Notes: generated by a model not told the origin, from the letters alone. A stretch of 62,448 nucleotides of DNA from Stenoxybacter acetivorans DSM 19021 (GCF_000745895.1 NZ_JQKE01000012.1:1-62448); one strand, 5' to 3'. Shown: positions 1-10,374, counted from the first letter of the stretch. A program made the numbers and translations.

Positions 1-95
1 ATCAGACATCAGACATCAGACATCAGACATCAGACATCAGACATCAGACATCAGACATCAGACATCAGACATCAGACATCAGACATCAGACATCA
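1..95. repeat. 7-bp tandem repeat, ATCAGAC
   Basis: Thirteen perfect copies of ATCAGAC plus four more bases run from the window edge to position 95, so the true array may be longer. It ends 344 bases before pyrG. The unit length is not a multiple of three, which would make it phase-variable if it lay inside a coding region to the left, but no reading frame can be judged from this side. The array has no spacers, so it is not a CRISPR. Confidence 0.95.
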
Positions 96-277
96 TTATA
101 GACAGATGTGAAGATGTTGAGATCTACTTTGTTTAATTTCTTAATTAGATTATTACATAAGTTACTAAAATAAGGTGATTGTATTTTTTGAGCAAATGAT
201 TGTAAAAATATATCAGATATAAAATTTTCATGAAGTTTGACTAGTATCAAATAAGTATGTGATGCTGCTGTATTTTT

Positions 278-306
278 TTGACAAAATATGGTAGTCGTTT
301 TTTACT
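278..306 (+). promoter_or_regulatory. possible pyrG promoter
   Basis: A perfect -35 hexamer TTGACA (278-283) is followed after 17 bases by TTTACT (301-306), a weak -10. It lies 134 bases before pyrG in the AT-rich stretch 96-439, which holds no convincing gene. A second -10-like TTAAAATAG lies near 404. Both assignments are by eye only. Confidence 0.3.
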
Positions 307-409
307 AATCTGATTACCGCGTTCTTGATTGAAAAGAAGCCTTTATTTTAAAGGCTTGTATCAAAGCGATGCCCATGCGGTTCTGCTGCTGTGGGGGCAT
401 TTGTGTTAA

Positions 410-2068
<1,659 letters not shown>

Positions 2069-2074
2069 TTTTTT

Positions 2075-2153
2075 TTCAGGCAGCCTGTTTATTCAGGGAG
2101 GGCAATGCGATGCGTTTCGATACGATGTATTCAATCTGTTCAGGCTGCCTGAA
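2075..2153. repeat. two DNA uptake sequences flanking a start codon
   Basis: TTCAGGCAGCCT occupies 2075-2086, directly after pyrG. AGGCTGCCTGAA occupies 2142-2153, inside the next gene, where it encodes residues 11-15 (SGCLK) of a signal peptide. The second copy is part of a 15-base near-palindrome. Exact 12-base matches are visible on both strands. Confidence 0.85.
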
Positions 2154-2730
2154 GCGGCTGGTGTTGATCATGGTTTGTGCGCTTGGTTTAACGGCGTGTG
2201 CCGTGAGTATTCACACCGCTTCACCCAACACCGAACAGCAAGCCGATGTTATTGATGAAATAAAGCCCATATTGCAGCACGGCGATTGGCTGGTGGTGCG
2301 CGGTGTTCATGCCACCGATGATTTTGTGTCTGCCGTAACCAATGCGCCTTTATCCCATGCCGCCGTTTATGATGCCGAGAATCAGGAAGTGATTGAAGCG
2401 GAAGGCATTGGTGTACACAGCACGCCATTGGCTGATTTTATTGCCAAATCGCAGCGGGTAATGATTATTCGTTCACAGTGGCATACGCCTGAAAACGCCG
2501 TCCAGGCTGTTAAACGCGCTCGCTCTCACATCGGCAAACGTTATAATCTGAGCGGCTTAATCGGTATCAATACGCCAGACACCTATTACTGTACTCAATT
2601 GGTGGTGGACGCTTATACGGCGGGTAAACGAGCGGAAACGGTCAATCCCTTGCCGCCCGTGATTTTGCCGCGGCAAATGTTTCACTGGGGGCGGATTGTT
2701 TATGATTCGGGCGTGGGGCTGCGGGAATAG
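2110..2730 (+). CDS. YiiX/YebB-like lipoprotein, permuted NlpC/P60 fold
   Basis: Predicted cell-envelope lipoprotein of 206 residues. A hydrophobic signal segment ends in the lipobox LTAC with the lipidated Cys at about residue 30. The rest resembles the YiiX/YebB/YaeF group of permuted papain-like hydrolases: a conserved His in LSHAAVY and a Cys in YYCTQLVVDAY would be the catalytic pair. The substrate is unknown; cell-wall peptide or lipid amide bonds are typical for the superfamily. I chose the ATG at 2110 because AGGGAGG lies upstream and it begins the signal peptide. It is unusual in having a DUS coded inside the signal peptide. Confidence 0.75.
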   Translation: MRFDTMYSICSGCLKRLVLIMVCALGLTACAVSIHTASPNTEQQADVIDEIKPILQHGDWLVVRGVHATDDFVSAVTNAPLSHAAVYDAENQEVIEAEGIGVHSTPLADFIAKSQRVMIIRSQWHTPENAVQAVKRARSHIGKRYNLSGLIGINTPDTYYCTQLVVDAYTAGKRAETVNPLPPVILPRQMFHWGRIVYDSGVGLRE

Positions 2731-2782
2731 GCAGCAGGTTGCCTGAAAACGGCAGAGTAACAAATCAATCGTATTCACGGCG

Positions 2783-2788
2783 TATAAT
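2783..2788 (+). promoter_or_regulatory. -10 box upstream of dadA
   Basis: A perfect TATAAT lies 37 bases before the chosen dadA start, with no strong -35 partner at the usual distance. The gap from the preceding gene (94 bases) allows an independent promoter. Based on sequence match only. Confidence 0.4.
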
Positions 2789-2824
2789 GCGCATTTTTTG
2801 ATTGGCAGTGAAAAGGCAATGTCA

Positions 2825-4081
2825 ATGAAAGTATTGGTTCTCGGCGCGGGCGTGATTGGTGTCAGCACGGCTTGGTATTTGGCAAAAAACGGGCATGAGG
2901 TTACAGTAATAGACCGTGCGGCAAGTGCCGCGGCGGAAACCAGTTTCGCCAATGCAGGGCAGTTGTCATATGGTTATACCACGCCTTGGGCAGCACCCGG
3001 AATGCCGAAAAAAGCGATGAAGTGGTTGTTTAAAGAACATTCGCCGCTGATTATTCGCCCGGACGGCAGTGTGTATCAATGGCTGTGGCTGTGGCAAATG
3101 TGGCGCAACTGTAATGCACATGCCTATACCACCAATAAAGAGCGCATGGTGCGGGTGTCTGAATACAGCCGCGAAATGCTGAGCCGATTGCAAGCAGAAG
3201 AACACATTGATTTTGAAGGCCGCCAACGCGGTACTTTGCAAATTTTCCGTACCGACAAAGAAGTTGCCGCCTCAAAAAAAGACATTGGTGTACTGCAAGA
3301 GTATGGCGTGCCGCTTACGGTGATTGACAACCCCGCACAATGCACCGAATACGAGCCTGCGTTGGCACACATTGCGCCGCGTTTGGCAGGTGCGCTGTAT
3401 CTGTCCAATGACGGCACGGGTGATTGCCGTTTGTTTACTGAGCGGCTGGCTGAAAAATGTGTGGGTTTGGGTGTGCGGTTTTTATTTCAGCACACCATCA
3501 ATGCCATTGAAACCAATGGCTGCCGCGTACGCAGTGTGTTGGCAAACGGACAGCGTTTTGAGGCAGACCATTATGTGTGCGCTTTGGGCAGTTTCAGCCG
3601 CCCGATGTTGAAAACCGTGGGCATGAACGTGCCGATTTATCCGGTTAAAGGCTATTCACTCACCATTCCGATACACAACGAAGCCGCCGCGCCGGTATCA
3701 ACCGTGCTTGACGAAACCTATAAAGTGGCGATTACCCGTTTTGATCGGCGCATTCGTGTTGGCGGCATGGCAGAGTTATCGGGTTACCGTTTACAGCATC
3801 ACCCAAAACGCAAAGAAACTTTGGATTTGGTGGTAAACGAATTGTTTCCAAACAGCGGGCAAACGGAATCTGCTGAATTTTGGAGCGGTTTGCGCCCAAT
3901 GACTCCTGACAGCGCGCCGCTGATTGGTGCGACTCGTTTTGCCAACTTATCGCTTAACAGCGGACACGGTACTTTGGGTTGGACTATGGGCTTGGGCGCG
4001 GGCAAAATTTTGGCGGATTTAATCAGCGGTATTCAGCCGGAGGTGGTATATGGCGATTTATCACCGGCGCGCTATGTTTAA
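2825..4081 (+). CDS. dadA: D-amino acid dehydrogenase, FAD-dependent subunit
   Basis: Oxidatively deaminates D-amino acids, chiefly D-alanine, and passes electrons to the respiratory chain at the inner membrane. The N-terminal dinucleotide fold is plain ([15 protein letters not shown]), and the C-terminal FAD-contact region [16 protein letters not shown] is intact. At 418 residues it matches the family. Two in-frame ATGs lie close together (2819 and 2825). The AAGG ribosome site at 2813 is too near 2819, so 2825 is preferred. No racemase gene (alr/dadX) is adjacent. Confidence 0.95.
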   Translation: MKVLVLGAGVIGVSTAWYLAKNGHEVTVIDRAASAAAETSFANAGQLSYGYTTPWAAPGMPKKAMKWLFKEHSPLIIRPDGSVYQWLWLWQMWRNCNAHAYTTNKERMVRVSEYSREMLSRLQAEEHIDFEGRQRGTLQIFRTDKEVAASKKDIGVLQEYGVPLTVIDNPAQCTEYEPALAHIAPRLAGALYLSNDGTGDCRLFTERLAEKCVGLGVRFLFQHTINAIETNGCRVRSVLANGQRFEADHYVCALGSFSRPMLKTVGMNVPIYPVKGYSLTIPIHNEAAAPVSTVLDETYKVAITRFDRRIRVGGMAELSGYRLQHHPKRKETLDLVVNELFPNSGQTESAEFWSGLRPMTPDSAPLIGATRFANLSLNSGHGTLGWTMGLGAGKILADLISGIQPEVVYGDLSPARYV

Positions 4082-4191
4082 GGCTGCGGCAACACAATGA
4101 AAAACACCATTGCCCGCACGGAAAACAGATGACAGCGGGGCGATTGCATTGCTTTTTGTTTTTAAATATAGCGACAGCGTACAAATAAACA

Positions 4192-4226
4192 TTCAGGCTG
4201 CCTGAAAAAATCACAAGCAGCCTGAA
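4192..4226. repeat. DUS-derived inverted repeat
   Basis: TTCAGGCTGC (4192-4201) pairs with GCAGCCTGAA (4217-4226) across a short loop after dadA. It contains an exact DUS at 4195-4206. No T-run follows, so it is a weaker terminator candidate than the paired DUS elsewhere in the window. Confidence 0.6.
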
Positions 4227-4308
4227 TCTTCAAACGAACACATCTTTCAAAACCGAAGGTATTGCCCGATAATGTGTTTCAATATTTGCTTATCCTGAAA
4301 TGCCGCTC

Positions 4309-5265
4309 ATGAATATTTTATTTATTGCCGACCCTTTACCTGCCTTCAAAACCTATAAAGACACCACTTATGCCATGATGCGCGAAATGGCATCGCGCGG
4401 CTGGGTGTTGTCGCACACTTTATCTGAACAATTAAGTGTTTCAGGCAGCCAAGTATCGGCACAAACACGCGTGTTTGATTTTTTGGGTGCAAAAAACGAA
4501 CATGACCACGCGTGGTTTCGTTATCAGCAGGCTGAAAAACGGGCTTTAAACGAATTTGATGCCGTGATTATGCGCACCGATCCGCCGTTTGATTTGCAAT
4601 ATTTATACGCCACACAATTATTAACTTTAGCAGCACAGCAAGGTGCAAAAGTGTTCAACAGCGGGCAAGCCATGCGTGATTTCAATGAAAAACTGGCGAT
4701 TTTGCCGTTTAAATCATTCATTGTGCCAACGCTGGTGTCCACACGTGCCGCAGACATGCGTGAATTTCTGGCAGAGCACGGCGATATTATTGTGAAGCCT
4801 TTAGACGGCATGGGCGGTATGGGCATTTTTCGGCTCACCGAACACGATCCGAATATCGGCAGTATTTTGGAAACACTGATGCGTTTGGATACGCGCACCA
4901 TTATGGCGCAGCGTTATATTCCTGAAATCCGCGCCGGCGATAAACGTGTGCTGGTGATTAACGGCGAAGTGATTCCCTATGCGCTGGCACGGATTCCGCA
5001 AGGCGGCGAAACGCGCGGCAACTTGGCGGCGGGCGGCAAAGGCGTGGCACAACCATTGAGTGCACGTGATCGTGAAATCGCTGAAAATTTAGCACCCATG
5101 CTGCGCGAGCGCGGGATTTTATTGGCGGGATTAGACATCATCGGTGATTATTTAACCGAAATCAATGTAACCAGCCCCACCGGTTTTCAGGAAATCATGC
5201 AGCAAACCGATTGCAATGTTGCCGCTGTGTTTACCGATGCGCTGGCACAGGTTGCGGCTGCCTGA
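4309..5265 (+). CDS. gshB: glutathione synthetase
   Basis: ATP-grasp ligase that joins glycine to gamma-glutamylcysteine, the second step of glutathione synthesis. The 318 residues match the prokaryotic family. The protein starts with NILFIADPLPAF, and the ATP-grasp core is visible at IIVKPLDGMGGMGIFR and EINVTSPTGFQEI, the latter with the metal-binding Glu/Asn. An ATG nine bases earlier (4300) is in frame; 4309 gives the family-like N-terminus. Neither has a strong ribosome site. gshA is not in the window. Confidence 0.97.
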   Translation: MNILFIADPLPAFKTYKDTTYAMMREMASRGWVLSHTLSEQLSVSGSQVSAQTRVFDFLGAKNEHDHAWFRYQQAEKRALNEFDAVIMRTDPPFDLQYLYATQLLTLAAQQGAKVFNSGQAMRDFNEKLAILPFKSFIVPTLVSTRAADMREFLAEHGDIIVKPLDGMGGMGIFRLTEHDPNIGSILETLMRLDTRTIMAQRYIPEIRAGDKRVLVINGEVIPYALARIPQGGETRGNLAAGGKGVAQPLSARDREIAENLAPMLRERGILLAGLDIIGDYLTEINVTSPTGFQEIMQQTDCNVAAVFTDALAQVAAA

Positions 5266-5309
5266 AAACAGAGCAGCCCCTCTCTCAATTTTTCAGGAAA
5301 TGGCAAACC

Positions 5310-5708
5310 ATGACCCAATCGCCCGTAAACGATTACGCACAGCAGATTAAAGGCAAAACAGGTATTCGCCGCATCATCAATGCCTGCGGCTATTCGCTGG
5401 CAGGTTTTCGTGCCGCATGCAGTGAAGCGGCATTCAGGCAGCTGTTGTGGCTCAATGGTGTGCTGCTGATTCTGGTTTTGGTTTTGGATCTGGGCGTATC
5501 TTCGCGAATGATGCTGGTTATGGCGTCTGCGCTCAGCTTAATTGTGGAATTGTTTAACACTGCGCTGGAAGCCGCTGTTGACTACACCTCAACCGAATAC
5601 CACCCCTTGGCAAAACGCGCCAAGGACGTGGCTTCGGCGGCGCAAATGATTGTGTTAATCTTGTTGGCAATCTTGTGGCTGCTGGCTTTGTGTTACGATT
5701 GGCACTGA
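5310..5708 (+). CDS. dgkA: diacylglycerol kinase
   Basis: Small integral inner-membrane kinase that recycles diacylglycerol to phosphatidic acid. The 132-residue protein has three hydrophobic segments (about residues 45-62, 64-85 and 107-127) and the family signature EAAFRQ, VELFNTALE and DYTSTEYHPLAKRAKDVASAA. It lies 44 bases after gshB on the same strand. The start is the ATG at 5310, preceded by CAGGAAATGGC. Confidence 0.95.
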   Translation: MTQSPVNDYAQQIKGKTGIRRIINACGYSLAGFRAACSEAAFRQLLWLNGVLLILVLVLDLGVSSRMMLVMASALSLIVELFNTALEAAVDYTSTEYHPLAKRAKDVASAAQMIVLILLAILWLLALCYDWH

Positions 5709-5838
5709 TTGTGTCAAAACAATGATTTTCTTTTAAAATCACGGCGGTGCTGTTCTGAAGAATGCGCCGCTGTCTTCAAAATTCGGCTGTTGCTGACGGC
5801 TGTTTCCGATTCCCCGATTTTTTCCTTTGTCCATTCGT

Positions 5839-7146
5839 ATGAATATACCCCATTCCAATCACGCTTCTCAAACCCAATCGCGCCTGCGGCAGCAAATTTT
5901 CAGCCGCCGTATGTTGCTTTGTGTTTTTACGGGCTTTACTTCAGGCTTGCCGCTGTATTTTTTGATTAATTTATTACCTGCATGGCTGCGCACTGAAGGT
6001 GTGGATTTGAAAAGTATTGGTTTATTTTCGCTGATTGGGCTGCCGTTTACATGGAAATTTATGTGGTCGCCGTTAATGGACGCGGTGCGTTTGCCATTTT
6101 TGGGCAGGCGGCGCGGCTGGATGGCGGTAACGCAAATCATGTTGCTGGTATTGATGGCTTTATTTGCGCTGCTCGACCCCAAGCAAAGCGGCATGTTGTG
6201 GTGGATTATGGGTTTGGCATTGGCAGTAGCATTTTTTTCAGCCAGCCAAGACATTGCGTTGGACGCGTTTCGGCGCGAAATACTGCCTGACAGCGAATTG
6301 GGTTTGGGTAATGCCATTCATGTTAATGCGTATCGCATTGCTGCTTTAATTCCGGGTTCTTTGTCTTTGGTGCTGGCGGATATTTATCCGTGGCAGACGG
6401 TGTTTATGATAACTGCACTGTTTATGCTGCCGGGTTTGCTGATGACACTGTTTTTGGCAAAAGAACCCACATTGCCGAGTATTGCCCCAAAAACCTTGCA
6501 CCAAACCAGTGTTGAGTCGTTTATTGAATTTTTTGGCAGAAAGGGCATCAAATCAGCCTTGCTGGTGTTGCTGTTTATCTTTTTATACAAATTGGGCGAC
6601 AGCATGGCAACCGCGCTGGCAACGCCGTTTTATTTGGATATGGGCTATTCCAAAACCGATGTGGGCTTAATTGCCAAAAATGCGGGGCTGTGGCCGGCGG
6701 TGATTTCCGGTATTGTCGGCGGTATTTGGATGCTGAAAATCGGCATTAATAAAGCCTTGTGGCTGTTTGGTGTGGTGCAAGTCGTTACCATTTTGGGCTT
6801 TGTTTGGCTGGCGGGTTTTGGGCATTTCGATACCATTACTGCAACAGAGCAGTGGATGCTGGCGGCGGTGATTGCTGCCGAAGCGGTGGGTGTTGGTTTG
6901 GGTACGGCGGCATTTGTGGCGTATATGGCGCGTGAAACCAATCCCGCATTCACGGCCACTCAGCTGGCTTTATTTACCAGCCTTGCCGCAGTGCCGCGCA
7001 CTTTTTTCAATTCCGGCACAGGCTATTTAATTGAGTGGCTGGGCTATGTGTCGTTTTTCTGGCTGTGTTTTGCTTTGGCAATACCGGGTATGTTGCTGCT
7101 GCATTGGGCAGCACCTTGGCGGGAAACGCCGCGCAATATCGGCTGA
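5839..7146 (+). CDS. ampG: AmpG-type muropeptide permease (MFS)
   Basis: Twelve-helix major facilitator transporter of 435 residues. AmpG proteins import anhydromuropeptides released during cell-wall turnover. Family-like stretches include FTGFTSGLPLYFL near the N-terminus, GLPFTWKFMWSP and SASQDIALDAFRRE. A TTG codon 12 bases upstream is in frame, but the ATG at 5839 is a better start. Next to genes for lipid and thiol metabolism; no recycling enzyme is adjacent. Confidence 0.88.
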   Translation: MNIPHSNHASQTQSRLRQQIFSRRMLLCVFTGFTSGLPLYFLINLLPAWLRTEGVDLKSIGLFSLIGLPFTWKFMWSPLMDAVRLPFLGRRRGWMAVTQIMLLVLMALFALLDPKQSGMLWWIMGLALAVAFFSASQDIALDAFRREILPDSELGLGNAIHVNAYRIAALIPGSLSLVLADIYPWQTVFMITALFMLPGLLMTLFLAKEPTLPSIAPKTLHQTSVESFIEFFGRKGIKSALLVLLFIFLYKLGDSMATALATPFYLDMGYSKTDVGLIAKNAGLWPAVISGIVGGIWMLKIGINKALWLFGVVQVVTILGFVWLAGFGHFDTITATEQWMLAAVIAAEAVGVGLGTAAFVAYMARETNPAFTATQLALFTSLAAVPRTFFNSGTGYLIEWLGYVSFFWLCFALAIPGMLLLHWAAPWRETPRNIG

Positions 7147-7183
7147 ATAAACAAAAAATCTTTGTTCTAAACAGCTTAGAAAG

Positions 7184-7335
7184 TAATCCACAGAATCTGT
7201 GGATAAGTCTGTTGATAAGTTGTTGGTCGGTGCGTTAAAGTGCCCAAAATAAACGGTTCAAGCCCAATTGATTAAAAAATAATCAGCTTAAATAATTTAT
7301 TTATAATCAATATGTTAAAATAATCATGTTGTTTT
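7184..7335. repeat. dispersed DnaA-box/AT-rich element, copy 1
   Basis: This lies in the 384-base gap between ampG and phoH. It carries TGTGGATAA (7198-7206, the consensus DnaA box), TGTTGATAA (7210-7218, one mismatch) and, on the opposite strand, TAATCCACA (7184-7192, one mismatch). An AT-rich tract follows, starting with ATTGATTAAAAAATAATCA at 7267. A second copy at 40287-40438 shares the boxes, this 19-base word and a terminal GTTGTTTT at the same spacing (140 bases from CCACAG to GTTGTTTT in both). The remaining gap, 7336-7530, shows nothing else clear. Confidence 0.75.
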
Positions 7336-7530
7336 GAAATCACCATTTATTGTCAATGCGCTGAAAACATGACATCAATAAAACGCTGTGTAAAAAATCC
7401 CTTGTTTTTCTTGACAAGTGGTGGTTTACGGGAAAATTGCTTCGGTTGATTGACCAAGCCGCAAAGGTAGACTTGCCGCACTTTTGCTATTGCTTGTCAT
7501 AAGCCGATTGAGGTTGGCTCGCCGATTTTT

Positions 7531-8478
7531 TTACTCTTCATTTGCGTTGTCATAAGCATCAACAATTTTTTGTACCAGCGGGTGGCGCACAATGTCTTCA
7601 CTGGTGAATACGTGAAAGTAAATGCCGTCGATATTTTGCAATTTTTCGCGGGCATCTTTTAAGCCGCTTTTAATGTGTTTGGGTAAATCAATTTGGCTGA
7701 TGTCGCCGGTAATCACGGCTTTTGCGCCAAAGCCGATGCGGGTGAGAAACATTTTCATTTGCTCCGGCGTGGTGTTTTGCGCTTCGTCCAAAATCACATA
7801 CGCGCCATTGAGGGTGCGTCCGCGCATATACGCCAAAGGTGCGATTTCAATTAAGCCTTTTTCCAAAAGTTTGGTTACGCGGTCAAAGCCCATTAAGTCG
7901 TATAAAGCATCGTAGAGCGGGCGCAGATAGGGATCTACTTTTTGCGCCAAATTACCGGGTAAAAACCCCAGTTTTTCACCTGCTTCCACAGCAGGGCGCA
8001 CCAATACGATGCGTTCCACTTGGTGTTTTTCGATGGCATCAACCGCTGCTGCCACTGCCAAATAGGTCTTGCCTGTGCCGGCAGGTCCCAATCCGAACAC
8101 CACGTCGTGAGTGAGTAAGGCGCGGATATAGCCGCTTTGGCGCGGGGTTCTGCCGCTGAGGTTGCCGCGGCGGGTGCGGAAATGCCAATTGCCGCCTTGA
8201 TTTTCGTGTTGTTGTGTATGGGTTTTGGCTTCTACTGCCGCCAGTTGAATGTCGTGGTTGTCCAAATCGCGTTCTGCGGCGGTTTTTGCCAATATGTTTA
8301 AAGCCGTAATGCCGATTTTCGGGTTGCCGCCGCTGATAATAAATTGATGAAAGCGGCGGCTGATGTCTAAATCCAATGCTTTGGCAAGGGCTGTGATGTG
8401 TTCGTCTAATGCGCCGCACAAACGCTGTAAAATGGTGTTGTCAATGTCAGTGAGGTTGTGGTGTAAAGTTTGGGTCAT
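7531..8478 (-). CDS. PhoH-family ATPase (YbeZ type)
   Basis: Cytoplasmic P-loop ATPase of 315 residues. PhoH/YbeZ proteins are linked to RNA metabolism and often paired with the RNase YbeY; the exact role is unsettled. The Walker A motif GPAGTGKT and Walker B region [10 protein letters not shown] are intact, followed by [15 protein letters not shown], which is typical of the family. The N-terminal 110 residues form the usual nucleic-acid-binding-like extension. ybeY is not in the window. Minus-strand transcription continues from the gene at 8527-9405, 48 bases upstream. Confidence 0.9.
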   Translation of the reverse strand: MTQTLHHNLTDIDNTILQRLCGALDEHITALAKALDLDISRRFHQFIISGGNPKIGITALNILAKTAAERDLDNHDIQLAAVEAKTHTQQHENQGGNWHFRTRRGNLSGRTPRQSGYIRALLTHDVVFGLGPAGTGKTYLAVAAAVDAIEKHQVERIVLVRPAVEAGEKLGFLPGNLAQKVDPYLRPLYDALYDLMGFDRVTKLLEKGLIEIAPLAYMRGRTLNGAYVILDEAQNTTPEQMKMFLTRIGFGAKAVITGDISQIDLPKHIKSGLKDAREKLQNIDGIYFHVFTSEDIVRHPLVQKIVDAYDNANEE

Positions 8479-8526
8479 ATGAAAGGATTGTCTGTGGGGT
8501 AAGTATGAAACAGGCTGCCTGAAAGG

Positions 8527-9405
8527 TTAAGCAGCAGTAATTACGCCATGTGCACCGGCAGCCAAACTCAAGGCGAGTAGAGTGTCGGCACGCATATAGG
8601 CGTGAGGCAGATGCAAAATGTTGGCAATAATCGGCAAATGGCTGATTTGTCTTGCTTTCACCATGGCTTCAATATCCAAGCGGTAGGGCGCGGCGCGATC
8701 AAGGCATAATGTGCCTGCTTCACCCAAAATAATGTGGTGATTGCCTTTGAGGGCGATGTGTTCTGCGGCAATCAGCCAGTCATCTGTTTGGTGGTGTTTG
8801 TCTTTGCACAACACCACGGGAACATTCAGCCGTCCGATTTCTTCTTGTAAATCACGCCCTGCCATGAGTTCGCCGCCCAAATAAATAAAATCTGCCTCGG
8901 CTTTTAAAACAGCACTCAGCTGGCGAATATCGCGCACACGTACCAACACGGGTTTTTCGGCTTGATGCGCGGCAGCGATAATGCGGTTTAAATAAGCCAG
9001 CCGCTCATTTTCAGGCAGTCCATTGTCATGGGCATAAGGGGTGTTCGGCCGGAAAAAAGGGTCGAAAAATATGGCGGCGGTATCGGGCAGTTTGTCTTTG
9101 ATAACAGGGGCGATGCGATGAAAATGCACGCCGCCGAAAGAGACACCGCGCACGGTAATGACGCTGTCGGTTTCTTGGGTTTGGCGGCTGATGATGCGCC
9201 AGTCATGCAATACTTTTACGGCTTTTTCCACACCGCGCAAAACCTCAATTTCACGCGGTTCAAACACGCGTTCATCACCCACTGCACCGATAATGGTGCG
9301 TTCAGTGCCGCGCGAAATATGTTCTTGCAAACCGCGCTCACGGATAAAACACACAACATCATCAATGGCATCATCATCGGCGTGGTGCTGCATTACGATA
9401 ATCAT
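8527..9405 (-). CDS. DAHP-synthase-like protein lacking catalytic residues
   Basis: The 292-residue protein opens with a ferredoxin-like regulatory domain of the type found on class I-beta DAHP synthases (MIIVM, then ERGLQEHISRG). It continues as a TIM-barrel-like domain with recognisable remnants of that family (WLIAAEHIALKGN, ILGEAGT, HLPIIANILH, AAGAHGVI). The metal-binding Cys of the GPCS motif, the His of the PSHA motif and the C-terminal Glu are not visible, so catalysis of the first shikimate step is doubtful. A start at 9468 is possible, but 9405 has AAAGAGA upstream and the standard MIIVM opening. A DUS (8512-8523) follows the stop. Confidence 0.55.
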   Translation of the reverse strand: MIIVMQHHADDDAIDDVVCFIRERGLQEHISRGTERTIIGAVGDERVFEPREIEVLRGVEKAVKVLHDWRIISRQTQETDSVITVRGVSFGGVHFHRIAPVIKDKLPDTAAIFFDPFFRPNTPYAHDNGLPENERLAYLNRIIAAAHQAEKPVLVRVRDIRQLSAVLKAEADFIYLGGELMAGRDLQEEIGRLNVPVVLCKDKHHQTDDWLIAAEHIALKGNHHIILGEAGTLCLDRAAPYRLDIEAMVKARQISHLPIIANILHLPHAYMRADTLLALSLAAGAHGVITAA

Positions 9406-9548
9406 ATTCAGATCTCTTTTATTGTGCTGGTTTAACAGGATTTTAGGTGATGCCGCACGGTTTGTCATGAACGGAATGCGGATTGGTGCGTAAACTGTTT
9501 AGTAATGTTAGTAAGTGCAAATGGAATATAGCTGATACGAAAAATAGA

Positions 9549-9579
9549 TACAATATCGCCTATTCGGTACGATACCGAA
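9549..9579 (+). promoter_or_regulatory. -10 box and palindromic operator upstream of cytochrome c'
   Basis: TACAAT (9549-9554) is followed nine bases later by a perfect inverted repeat, TTCGGTA-CGA-TACCGAA (9563-9579). The palindrome would cover the transcription start, a position suited to a repressor. The regulator cannot be named from sequence; cytochrome c' genes elsewhere are linked to nitric-oxide-responsive control. Confidence 0.45.
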
Positions 9580-9624
9580 ATATGTTTGCTAAATAATAAA
9601 CACCATACCATAAGGACACGCACT

Positions 9625-10083
9625 ATGAAAAAAATTGCTTTACTGCTGACTTTGGCAACATCAATTGGCTTGGCAGCCTGTAGCGGCGCACCTGCTGAAG
9701 TGGCAAAAGGCCCCAACGCCGAAGCGCGTACAGCTGCATTTAAAAAAATGATGCCTGATTTTTCAAGCATGGGCAAAATGGTGAAAGGCGAAGAAGCCTA
9801 TGATGCGGAAAAATTCAAAGCCGCCGCTGCTTCTTTTGCTCAATTGAGCCAAGAGCCATTTAAACACTTCACTTCTGACGGTGAAGGCAAAGACGGCGAT
9901 TCACTGCCGAACATTTGGACTGACGCAGAAAAATTTAAAGCAGAAGAAACCAAATTTGCCGATGCGGTGGTGGTTTTGAATGAAAAAGCACAAGCAGGTA
10001 ATTTGGAAGAAATTAAAGTGGCTTACGGCAATACCGGTGCAACTTGCAAATCTTGCCATGATACTTTCCGCCGCCCGAAATAA
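9625..10083 (+). CDS. cycP: cytochrome c', lipoprotein form
   Basis: Lipid-anchored periplasmic cytochrome c' of 152 residues. The signal peptide ends in LAAC (Cys 19), and the single haem c site CKSCH sits at residues 141-145, near the C-terminus, as in the class II cytochrome fold. In Neisseria, cytochrome c' helps resist nitric oxide. The ATG at 9625 follows a TAAGGAC ribosome site. A palindromic operator lies upstream and a DUS-pair terminator directly downstream, so it is probably a single-gene unit. Confidence 0.9.
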   Translation: MKKIALLLTLATSIGLAACSGAPAEVAKGPNAEARTAAFKKMMPDFSSMGKMVKGEEAYDAEKFKAAAASFAQLSQEPFKHFTSDGEGKDGDSLPNIWTDAEKFKAEETKFADAVVVLNEKAQAGNLEEIKVAYGNTGATCKSCHDTFRRPK

Positions 10084-10102
10084 AATAATTTTATATTGAA
10101 TG

Positions 10103-10138
10103 AAAAGGCTGCCTGAAAATGTTTTCAGGCAGCCTTTT
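10103..10138 (+). terminator. inverted DUS pair, terminator of cytochrome c' gene
   Basis: AAAAGGCTGCCTGAAAA (10103-10119) and its exact complement (10122-10138) form a 17-bp stem with a 2-base gap, ending in a T-run. Both arms contain the 12-base DUS. It can act in both directions. Confidence 0.9.
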
Positions 10139-10340
10139 TTCAGGCAATTTTCTAACAGAATATGATTCCGATTTCTATTGCACGGATAGAGTTGTTTCGG
10201 ATTACGGTGTCATAAAAAAAGAAAGTCATTTGGTTGTGTATTGCTTTTTCGCTGCGAACGCACCGACGCACATGAAATCTCTTGGCTCTGTTTGCCAACG
10301 CCGAATACGACACTTTATTCCGATATAAAAACAGCAAAAA

Positions 10341-10374
10341 ATCAGCCCTTAAATACCAAGATTTAAGGGCTGAT
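10341..10374 (-). terminator. terminator downstream of lpdA
   Basis: A perfect 14-bp stem, ATCAGCCCTTAAAT with its complement and a 6-base loop, is followed on the minus strand by six T. It lies 52 bases after the lpdA stop. The stretch between it and the cytochrome c' terminator (10140-10340) shows no supported gene. Confidence 0.85.

Noticed and set aside
1-95. CRISPR array
   Set aside because: Units are 7 bases with no spacers.
10152-10337. Short frames between the cytochrome c' and lpdA terminators
   Set aside because: Neither strand offers a start signal or known family; treated as non-coding.
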